DNA from: Acetobacterium sp. KB-1
GTDB taxonomy: Bacteria; Bacillota; Clostridia; Eubacteriales; Eubacteriaceae
DNA length: 64,000 nt
Direction: 5' to 3'
NCBI RefSeq assembly: GCF_003260995.1
Contig: NZ_CP030040.1
Span: forward strand, 1,911,995-1,975,994
Within the stretch, counting starts at the first letter, position 1. Each line of letters begins with the position of its first letter. Positions 37,467 through 45,036 of the stretch are shown one piece after another. The translations under genes and the position numbers were made by a program. The notes beneath the pieces are model-generated. The model searched no databases, had not been told where the DNA came from, and worked only from the letters and a program-made list of their open reading frames with translations.

Positions 37467-39864
37467 CAATATCCATCAGAGAACCAAAACAGCGGAGTTC
37501 TTCGTACAGATCAAAAATATGTGTAAGTTTATCAATATCCATCGGAGAACCAAAACCAAGCATACTGATGCTGTTGTTTATCATCAGTGTAAGTTTATCA
37601 ATATCCATCAGAGAACCAAAACGCTCTGTACTCTCTTTACTGTCTTTTTTACGTGTAAGTTTATCAATATCCATCAGAGAACCAAAACTCCCAGAATTGT
37701 AAGCAATACTTTTATAAAGTGTAAGTTTATCAATATCCATCAGAGAACCAAAACTTACTACGCTGTTAATTGTGTAAACAAACGGTGTAAGTTTATCAAT
37801 ATCCATCAGAGAACCAAAACATGTGGGTTCACGATATCATGAAGGTATTGGTGTAAGTTTATCAATATCCATCAGAGAACCAAAACGGTCCGGGGTTTCA
37901 ATGTCGCTATGGTCCAGTGTAAGTTTATCAATATCCATCAGAGAACCAAAACCGATTGGTACTAACGCAACGCAACCTTCGTGTGTAAGTTTATCAATAT
38001 CCATCAGAGAACCAAAACGGCAGCCATGGTATGCAGACGGAGCCACTGGTGTAAGTTTATCAATATCCATCAGAGAACCAAAACGTAAATTGTATACAAA
38101 AACAACAAATCCGGGTGTAAGTTTATCAATATCCATCAGAGAACCAAAACGACTGTTTTAATGGCCATCTTGTCAAATTCGTGTAAGTTTATCAATATCC
38201 ATCAGAGAACCAAAACGCATTGATTACAAAGTAAAGGGGTAAACCAGTGTAAGTTTATCAATATCCATCAGAGAACCAAAACTGACCCATACGGCGGCGT
38301 TAAGTGGAAAGGTGTAAGTTTATCAATATCCATCAGAGAACCAAAACATGAAATTTATTTCAACGCATTAACGGTTTGTGTAAGTTTATCAATATCCATC
38401 AGAGAACCAAAACAGGCCGTTAATTACATGCAGTGTTACGGATGTGTAAGTTTATCAATATCCATCAGAGAACCAAAACAAGAAATGGGTAACAGTTAAG
38501 GATAAGCGTGTGTAAGTTTATCAATATCCATCAGAGAACCAAAACCATCAGCACCATACACGCAAGATGTAACAGTGTAAGTTTATCAATATCCATCAGA
38601 GAACCAAAACAAGGCTGGTAAATAAATATGAGACAACAACGTGTAAGTTTATCAATATCCATCAGAGAACCAAAACGCGTAGAAGCTGAGGGAGACAGAA
38701 CGGTTTGTGTAAGTTTATCAATATCCATCAGAGAACCAAAACGGGCTTGGCAACGATACACCGACTTGGGCGGTGTAAGTTTATCAATATCCATCAGAGA
38801 ACCAAAACGTCATCGGATTAAGACACATTGTAAACTTATGTGTAAGTTTATCAATATCCATCAGAGAACCAAAACCACTAACTACGATCATCACTGGAAT
38901 AGTAAGTGTAAGTTTATCAATATCCATCAGAGAACCAAAACTAGAGGTTTTGACTTCCGATGAATATAAAAGTGTAAGTTTATCAATATCCATCAGAGAA
39001 CCAAAACTGTTGATGGGCGCTTTAGTAGCGTCTATGAGTGTAAGTTTATCAATATCCATCAGAGAACCAAAACGTGCTACCGTACTTATAGTTTTCTTGG
39101 GCTGTGTAAGTTTATCAATATCCATCAGAGAACCAAAACAAGTGCTGTTAGTTTATATTACGTTATTTCGTGTAAGTTTATCAATATCCATCAGAGAACC
39201 AAAACCTATAGTATCAAGATAAGAAGAAGCCCTACGTGTAAGTTTATCAATATCCATCAGAGAACCAAAACCAAGCCTAGTCTGTACGGTTGGTGGTTTT
39301 GGTGTAAGTTTATCAATATCCATCAGAGAACCAAAACGGGGTAAGGATATTAAGCTCAAGGACTATCGTGTAAGTTTATCAATATCCATCAGAGAACCAA
39401 AACCTGGGGCATTGGTCGCAGCGGTTGGCCCGGGTGTAAGTTTATCAATATCCATCAGAGAACCAAAACGCTATCGGCTACGATATCGAGAACGAATAGG
39501 TGTAAGTTTATCAATATCCATCAGAGAACCAAAACAAAGTCGAAGTCTTTCAATCAATAATGAGAGTGTAAGTTTATCAATATCCATCAGAGAACCAAAA
39601 CCCAATATCAAATTTAAAGCTGTGAGCAAAGGTGTAAGTTTATCAATATCCATCAGAGAACCAAAACTTCCCGCCCATGTAGCAGTTGAGATTTTAGTGT
39701 AAGTTTATCAATATCCATCAGAGAACCAAAACAGTAATACCAGCGTAAAGATCGATCGGAATGTGTAAGTTTATCAATATCCATCAGAGAACCAAAACTA
39801 CTTCTTTGGTGAATACTTCAGTGGCATTGTGTAAGTTTATCAATATCCATCAGAGAACCAAAAC
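37467..39864 (-). CRISPR. CRISPR array, 36 full repeats plus one truncated, 36 spacers
   Basis: The repeat is 36 bp; on the plus strand it begins GTGTAAGTTTATC and ends GAGAACCAAAAC. Full repeats start at 37521 and then every 65-67 bp to 39829. Spacers are 30 nt, except three of 29 and one of 31. A 24-bp partial repeat is at 37467-37490, and the repeat at 37521 has one variant base. Degenerate repeats mark the old end, so the leader is at the cas2 side and transcription is on the minus strand. This also fits tracrRNA pairing: crRNA repeats begin GTTTTGGTTCTC. Short frames across the array are artefacts. Confidence 0.98.
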
Positions 39865-39954
39865 CTTAAATTCAATTTAACATGTTTTTTAGCTAATTGC
39901 AATCATAATCTGATTTTATTTTTTCATGACCTAAAACCGCATGTTGATGCGATT
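39865..39954 (-). promoter_or_regulatory. CRISPR leader with promoter
   Basis: On the minus strand TTGCAA, 17 bp, TAAATT ends about ten bases before the first repeat (box positions about 39873-39901). A hairpin at about 39932-39957, AAAACCGCAT with a nearly complementary arm, overlaps the cas2 stop and can end the cas transcript. The A/T-rich leader is only about 90 bp. Confidence 0.6.
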
Positions 39955-40263
39955 TTAGAGTTCCAAAATGTCTTCCGTATTGAGAAATGTTTCAGATGCT
40001 GTTTTATCGCCTATTAAGATCTGCATAGACGCATATTGTTTTTCGGTAATTGTCAGCACTCTCACCGAGCCGTGGGGTGGGAGAAAGGATTTGATGATGC
40101 CTACATTTTTTCGGGCATCATCATGATTACGGGTCACTCTACAATATACCGATAATTGCACCATAAAGAATCCATTCTTGATCAGGTTTGTTCGGAATAA
40201 TGACGCCTCGCGGCGATCGCTTTTCGTTAACGTTGGTAAATCAAACATTACTATAATTCGCAT
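39955..40263 (-). CDS. cas2: CRISPR-associated endonuclease Cas2
   Basis: About 102 residues. The N-terminal beta strand RIIVMFDLPTLTKSDR carries the conserved Asp. FMVQLSVYCRVTRNHDDARK and VRVLTITEKQYASMQILIG are typical of Cas2 in type II systems. It joins Cas1 in the spacer integration complex. A start at ATG 40263 is preferred to upstream in-frame starts inside cas1, because family members begin with MRI(I/L)V. Confidence 0.93.
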   Translation of the reverse strand: MRIIVMFDLPTLTKSDRREASLFRTNLIKNGFFMVQLSVYCRVTRNHDDARKNVGIIKSFLPPHGSVRVLTITEKQYASMQILIGDKTASETFLNTEDILEL

Positions 40264-40270
40264 GACTCTG

Positions 40271-41191
40271 TTATTCACCATCATTCCCCTTAAAAAACAC
40301 ATCATTCAACTGAATTTCCGGAATTTTCAACAAGGTCACATCTTCTTTAGCAATTGCTGAAGTCAGGCTGGAAATATATTCTGTCAGAGCATACCGCAAG
40401 TGATACTTCCGGTTGCCCACCAGAACCGTGTGATTCACCAGATTAACAAGATCCCGTCGATTTTCTTTTGTCAGCTCATTAACCAGGTCCTCCTGATTCT
40501 GATCTACCCATAAATCCACCAATGGCCGCAATGGTTCCATTAAATCATCGGCCAGATTAAAACCGTTGTGACGATTAATATGGTGAACACCCAATGCACA
40601 GCTAAAGCCGAATACCGCCAGTGTTTTAGCAACCGATGACCTCATGATGGTATAACCATAATTAAGAGCGGCATTAATAGCGTTATCGTGATCTCTGACA
40701 AAACCCGCCCCATAAAGCCGATTAAAAAACCACTTGGCCGCAATCCCTTCGCGATTGGTGACATCATCATAGTCCACCTCATCCCTGAACTTCAACATCC
40801 GCTGCACGTGCTCATCCGGCACCTTGCAGAGAGACAATACCTTCGCCTGATTTTTTATTTTCCCTTGGATAATGGTTTTCCATAAAAGACCTTTAAAAAA
40901 CTCCGTCATCTCAATCTGCATTTTCAGTTTTCCAAACGGTGCATAGCTGCCATTCATCGGATAAGTGTGGGAAACCGGCAAATGGCTTTCATCACAGAAT
41001 AAAATATGGGCACCGCATTGGGTAATGGCGTTTAAGGCAGCAATGGTCAAGGTAGTCCGTGGATTGTCAATGACAATGGAATAAATATCTGAAAGTGGAA
41101 TTTTCTTTTCTTCCTCATTTTCGGATACGATCAGCCAATTGTTTTTTACAGTTATTTTTTCGCCGGTATTAATGATAAGGGTGCGGAACAT
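40271..41191 (-). CDS. cas1: CRISPR-associated endonuclease Cas1
   Basis: 306 residues of the type II Cas1 family. The catalytic region includes NAAINYGYTIMRSSVA, LGVHHINRHNGFNLADDLME (His and Asp/Glu metal ligands) and RPLVDLWV. It integrates new spacers together with Cas2. The start overlaps the end of the cas9 3' fragment by 40 bp, so cas9-cas1-cas2 is one operon. There is no csn2 or cas4, which points to subtype II-C. Confidence 0.95.
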   Translation of the reverse strand: MFRTLIINTGEKITVKNNWLIVSENEEEKKIPLSDIYSIVIDNPRTTLTIAALNAITQCGAHILFCDESHLPVSHTYPMNGSYAPFGKLKMQIEMTEFFKGLLWKTIIQGKIKNQAKVLSLCKVPDEHVQRMLKFRDEVDYDDVTNREGIAAKWFFNRLYGAGFVRDHDNAINAALNYGYTIMRSSVAKTLAVFGFSCALGVHHINRHNGFNLADDLMEPLRPLVDLWVDQNQEDLVNELTKENRRDLVNLVNHTVLVGNRKYHLRYALTEYISSLTSAIAKEDVTLLKIPEIQLNDVFFKGNDGE

Positions 41192-41628
41192 TTGATTTCA
41201 CCCCCTTTGTTACCTAGAATATCGATATCATATTTTTTGAATACATCGGATTTTGAAACAGTAAGCGGTGTTTTTCGTTTCGGTTTTGTTGGTAAAGCTA
41301 CTTTCAATTTATTTTGATTTACGTTCTCTACTGATTTATAAAAACCCAAAAACTTCATTTCATCTTTTTTCTTGCTAAACACTTTAATATAATCATTTTT
41401 AAACAGATACATCACATGTTCTCCATAGTTCTCTGGCAATGACTTCTCTTTTAAACATAGCTTTTTATCTTTATTAGTAAGATCCGTATGCTTAATCCCC
41501 CAGATGGCTGTTTCACCTTTTTTATTTTGGTACACCTCGACACAGTAATATTTCATTTTTCCGAGAATAGAATAATTCTGTTCACTGATCTCTTTTTTAT
41601 AATAGTTGCTTATTGAACCCTCTATCAC
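41152..41628 (-). pseudogene. cas9: Cas9 C-terminal (PAM-interacting) fragment
   Basis: A 158-residue frame (GTG start) that is not a separate gene. It contains YYCVEVYQNKKGETAIWGIK, MKFLGFYKSVENVNQNKL and TVSKSDVFKKYDIDILGN, the usual C-terminal domain of compact Cas9 proteins. Removing one unit of the 10-bp tandem duplication upstream restores the reading frame from the main cas9 part through KTKKGQTVNRVSVIEGS into this fragment. That gives a 1,112-residue Cas9. It was first considered as a csn2-position gene and rejected. Confidence 0.85.
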
Positions 41629-41662
41629 TGATACTCGGTTAACAGTTTGACCCTTCTTTGTT

Positions 41663-44500
41663 TTAAACTGTTTTAAACTGTTTTAAGTTATAGGTCTTGA
41701 GATATGCATCAACAGTTGGAAATGTCTCAAATACTTCTTCCAGACTTTCAATCAAATCAGTATCAGCCGTTCTTAAACGCACCATATCTTTTGGTTTTAA
41801 ATCACTAATATTTGCTCGATTGATCTTCATTAAAACCCCATCAATTTCGCATACTTTTATTGGTTCTGCATCAGAAATCTTCCCCCGGTATTTCCGTTCC
41901 TGTTTCTGTGAAACAATGGGCAGATGAGGTTTGATCACAAAATCAGACACCCCCCCATAAAAGGCTTGCACCCGTTCATCAAACAATTCCGGGTTTTCTT
42001 CATCAAAACGAATGGCCACTTCTTTTTCCAGTTGATCGACAAAAGAAGGCACTCTGTTTGTTTTTGTTAGCAGTCGCTGGGTATATTCGGGTTTAAAGCC
42101 ATAAAATTCACTCATTTTGACAAGACAGTCTTTTAAATATTTCTGATATTCATCATTCGTGGTATTCCGGTAGCGTCTACTCATCTGGCCCAGTTTCATA
42201 TTGTCCGATGAAATTTCTACATAGGCCGGTGTCAAGTTGGCGATAACAACCGCATCCACCGCATGATTGAGATATGATTCCCGATCTTTTATTTCCTTGC
42301 CCCAATTGGTGTCCCGCAACCAGATTCTTCGAAACTTAGAAGTAATCCCGCCTTTAATCCCATAAACCGGTTCTGGTCGGTTACTGTTAAACTGCAAATT
42401 GGATTTTAGATAGCCAATTAAATATTTAGTGATATAACGGGTATCGTTAATATTTCTTGATTTCCAATCTCGCAACATGTTCTCATCATTAAGATTTTCA
42501 AGCATTAAGTATTTGTATTTTTTATCTGATATCTGCTTTTGTTTTTTATTATGCATTTCATTGATCCGGGCAATAAAATCCTCTTTTTGCTGATTCCCCA
42601 TATACATCAGGGGTGTTCGCTGTTTCTTAACCTGATTTTCATTACCTAGCACCAGTGCTTTATTATGCAGGGTATTATCCAGTATAAGCGAATACGGAAC
42701 AATATGGTCGACTTCGTAGCGATGAGATTTATCCCTCAAAACTAGTTCAATATCGCCCAAGGTTTTGCCCGAATAGAGACATTTACAATTCTGTTGATAA
42801 TATAATTTATACTTGTCAATTTGGGGGCCACTGGCATCGCCAACCTCAATCTGCAAAAGATCAGCGATTTCTTTTTTTACTCTATCGTTGTTCTTTTCAT
42901 TTTCCTTTTGGTTTTTCTGAATCACTGCGCGCTCTGTAAAACTCCGATTAAGCTCACTGGCAACCTCCAAATTGATACACTCCGGACTGCCATATTTCCG
43001 AATAATGGCATTAATCAGCTTTCTGGTTTCATTAATAGCGCGGAACACCACCGGATTATCTTTTATCTCCGGATCATCCAGGGTTTTTAAAAGCATACTT
43101 CGATATTCCGGACTGATATTTTCCTGCCGTTCTTTGAGTTTATTGGCCTGAAAATTACCATAGGTTTCGCCATTCATAAAAGCCTGAATTGCCTCGCACA
43201 TATATTTATAACTGACATTACTGGTGCCACTAATTTTCTTTGCACACAGCTCCTTTAACAAGGGTTCAGTCATCCAGGACAGTTTCTTAAGTTCATCCTT
43301 TCTTCGTTTAGGGGTTTGATATTTTGAAATTAGTTCGCCCATCTGATGCAGCCGTGAATAATTATCGACATCAAATTGGTCTTCACTAATAAAACCATTC
43401 CAATCCAAACCGCAACATTCAATCATATTCTTGATCACTTTAAGATACTTGATAGCTTTTGAAAGAGCGCTATCATCTGAAAAATCACTCTTTGACATCG
43501 TGATACCATGTTTTTTTACAATCTTTTTTGCCTCGGTCATGGTCAGATTTCCGGTTTTAAGCAAGGTTTGAACCAATTCCCTGGCAGCCTCGGGTTTTAA
43601 ATAATAGTCACCCGGTTCACTGTCCTCATATCGGTATTGAGATAAGGTATTTATCACCGCATAAACATCTGAGATAACCGTGCTACGAAAGCCGCGATCC
43701 AAATCTTTGTAGTACATACACTTTCCAACTGAAAGCAAAAATCCTTTGTAACGTCTATACGCATCATTTTTATCACCTGGGCCATCTTCGAAATCCCGTT
43801 GATCAAAGATAATGGCATCCAGTCTCTCAATATTAGCTGACGATAGGCATTCATAATACTTACTTTGTTCTTCTAATATCTGGTGCATTTCATTTTTTAA
43901 ATACTCACGATTAATTAAATAATGAACCGATTTGAAATGATTGTTTCTAAAATCGGGATAAGGCTGCCCGTCCTTTTTAAATTTTTCTAAAATGCACTCC
44001 GCCGGAGTTCTAAAATTTGATGATTTATAAAGCTTATCAAAATTGTTTAGGGCTTCATAATCCGCCTCTTCTTCGGCATCGAGTGATTCTACTTCCAAGG
44101 CATAAAAATCCTTATAGCCCCGATTATTAGCAAAATGGATCAGGCAAGCGCCGATCTCCTTCGGGGAAATTTTTTCATTCAGCGCCTTAACCCGAATTTC
44201 ATAGATGTCCTGATTATTTGTTTCAAAATACTGATTAAGTTCCTCAATCTTTACCAAACCAATATTCTGCAGATGTCCCTTTATCCGTTCTTTTCTGTGC
44301 TTTTTCCGACGGATCAATCGTCTCGCCCCTCGAAAACCTCTCCGCTGCTGACTTTTTCGTTCATTTTGTCGCGGATCTTCTCCTGATTCAAAAATCCGCA
44401 CCCCGAAATTTTCAATACGAGCCACCTTTGAATCGCCCGAAATGATCGCCCAACCAATTGAACCAATGCCGATATCTAAACCCAGTCGATATTTTAACAT
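41663..44500 (-). CDS. cas9: Cas9 endonuclease, frameshifted and lacking its C-terminal domain
   Basis: 945 residues before a premature stop. RuvC-I is YRLGLDIGIGSIGW (Asp9) and the Arg-rich bridge helix is RRGFRGARRLIRRKKHRKER. RuvC-II is CINLEVASELN (Glu about 512), HNH is YEVDHIVPYSLILDN (Asp598, His599) and RuvC-III is YLNHAVDAVVIANL (His746, Asp749). All catalytic residues are intact. The stop arises where TTTTAAACTG is repeated in tandem (41661-41680), a 10-bp duplication that shifts the frame and removes the PAM-interacting domain. ATG 44500 follows AAGGAG; a longer frame has no ribosome binding site. II-C-like. Confidence 0.95.
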   Translation of the reverse strand: MLKYRLGLDIGIGSIGWAIISGDSKVARIENFGVRIFESGEDPRQNERKSQQRRGFRGARRLIRRKKHRKERIKGHLQNIGLVKIEELNQYFETNNQDIYEIRVKALNEKISPKEIGACLIHFANNRGYKDFYALEVESLDAEEEADYEALNNFDKLYKSSNFRTPAECILEKFKKDGQPYPDFRNNHFKSVHYLINREYLKNEMHQILEEQSKYYECLSSANIERLDAIIFDQRDFEDGPGDKNDAYRRYKGFLLSVGKCMYYKDLDRGFRSTVISDVYAVINTLSQYRYEDSEPGDYYLKPEAARELVQTLLKTGNLTMTEAKKIVKKHGITMSKSDFSDDSALSKAIKYLKVIKNMIECCGLDWNGFISEDQFDVDNYSRLHQMGELISKYQTPKRRKDELKKLSWMTEPLLKELCAKKISGTSNVSYKYMCEAIQAFMNGETYGNFQANKLKERQENISPEYRSMLLKTLDDPEIKDNPVVFRAINETRKLINAIIRKYGSPECINLEVASELNRSFTERAVIQKNQKENEKNNDRVKKEIADLLQIEVGDASGPQIDKYKLYYQQNCKCLYSGKTLGDIELVLRDKSHRYEVDHIVPYSLILDNTLHNKALVLGNENQVKKQRTPLMYMGNQQKEDFIARINEMHNKKQKQISDKKYKYLMLENLNDENMLRDWKSRNINDTRYITKYLIGYLKSNLQFNSNRPEPVYGIKGGITSKFRRIWLRDTNWGKEIKDRESYLNHAVDAVVIANLTPAYVEISSDNMKLGQMSRRYRNTTNDEYQKYLKDCLVKMSEFYGFKPEYTQRLLTKTNRVPSFVDQLEKEVAIRFDEENPELFDERVQAFYGGVSDFVIKPHLPIVSQKQERKYRGKISDAEPIKVCEIDGVLMKINRANISDLKPKDMVRLRTADTDLIESLEEVFETFPTVDAYLKTYNLKQFKTV

Positions 44501-44520
44501 AATTTTTCTCCTTAAACAGA

Positions 44521-44549
44521 TTGACAATGCATTTTTAATCGTATACAAT
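44521..44549 (+). promoter_or_regulatory. tracrRNA promoter
   Basis: TTGACA (44521-44526), 17 bp, TACAAT (44544-44549), near consensus. It fires away from cas9 and would start near 44556, upstream of both anti-repeat copies. It lies within the cas9 5' region, so the two transcripts start almost back to back. Confidence 0.8.
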
Positions 44550-44555
44550 TAATTC

Positions 44556-44710
44556 AAAGAATTACTAATGCGTAAGTTTATCAATATCCATCGATAATTT
44601 TATTGATTTAGTGTAAGTTTATCAATATCCATCAGTAGTTCTAAGATAAGGCACTTCTAACGAGGTCGCCGTGGGGTATGGTGGTAACCGTCAAGCAATC
44701 CACCTTTTTT
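44556..44710 (+). ncRNA. tracrRNA (long form with duplicated anti-repeat)
   Basis: The anti-repeat at 44611-44635 is identical to the first 25 bases of the CRISPR repeat. After a mismatched bulge, CTAAGAT can pair with the crRNA start GTTTTGG as the lower stem. The nexus AAGGC follows: GGC-ACTTC-TAAC-GAGGT-C-GCC folds as a hairpin at about 44650-44670. The 3' end is GGTGG...CCACC followed by T6 (about 44690-44710). A first, degenerate anti-repeat lies at 44570-44592, downstream of the promoter, so the primary transcript carries two. Confidence 0.85.
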
Positions 44711-44717
44711 AAAATGC

Positions 44718-44741
44718 AAAGCACCTTTCGGGGTGCTTTTT
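44718..44741 (+). terminator. Second terminator after tracrRNA
   Basis: AAAGCACC at 44718-44725 and GGGTGCTTTTT at about 44730-44740 form a short strong hairpin with a T-run. It backs up the tracrRNA terminator and insulates it from the BREX 3' end. Confidence 0.7.
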
Positions 44742-44861
44742 ATTTACTTGAGCAAGATAATGTTTACTATAAATGACTCCTTGTTCCATTATACGCCCAT
44801 GCGGATATTTATGCAATTATCTTTATGGAAACGATTGATTATTAAACTGATTTTCAGACTA

Positions 44862-44959
44862 TATATGTTTGATTAAAGAATTTTGCAAATTGAGCTGGCA
44901 TGTGCAGTGTGCGGGCGATTAATAATCACCCCTACAAAAATGTTAATTCAACTTATATA
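44862..44959 (+). repeat. MITE-like dispersed repeat, copy 2
   Basis: About 98 bp in the otherwise empty stretch between tracrRNA and pglZ (44742-44979). Its ends are TATATGTTTGATTAA and TTAATTCAACTTATATA. The core is GTGCAGTGTGCGGGCGATTA followed by ATAATCACCCCTAC. It is about 80 percent identical to copy 3 by eye. The rest of 44742-44861 shows nothing recognisable. Confidence 0.75.
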
Positions 44960-44979
44960 GCGTCTTTTCCCTCTTTAAT

Positions 44980-45026
44980 AAAAAAAAGCATGGATGCAGT
45001 GATCACACTGCTCTCCATGCTTTTTT
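44980..45026 (-). terminator. Terminator of the BREX operon
   Basis: AAAAAAAGCATGGA with TCCATGCTTTTTT forms a long stem with an inner CAGTG/CACTG stem. It lies ten bases after the pglZ stop. The absence of any further gene here is part of the evidence that brxL is missing. Confidence 0.85.
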
Positions 45027-45036
45027 GCATTGGTGG

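Noticed and set aside
37384-39702. Many open frames across the array on both strands with repeated MDIDKLT or VSLSISIREPK peptides
   Set aside because: They are translations of the 36-bp CRISPR repeat; the 66-bp period is a multiple of three, which keeps frames open. No ribosome binding sites.
41152-41628. A separate small gene between cas9 and cas1 (csn2-like position, subtype II-A)
   Set aside because: Its sequence is the Cas9 C-terminal domain and joins in frame to cas9 when the 10-bp duplication is removed; it is too short for Csn2 and of the wrong type.
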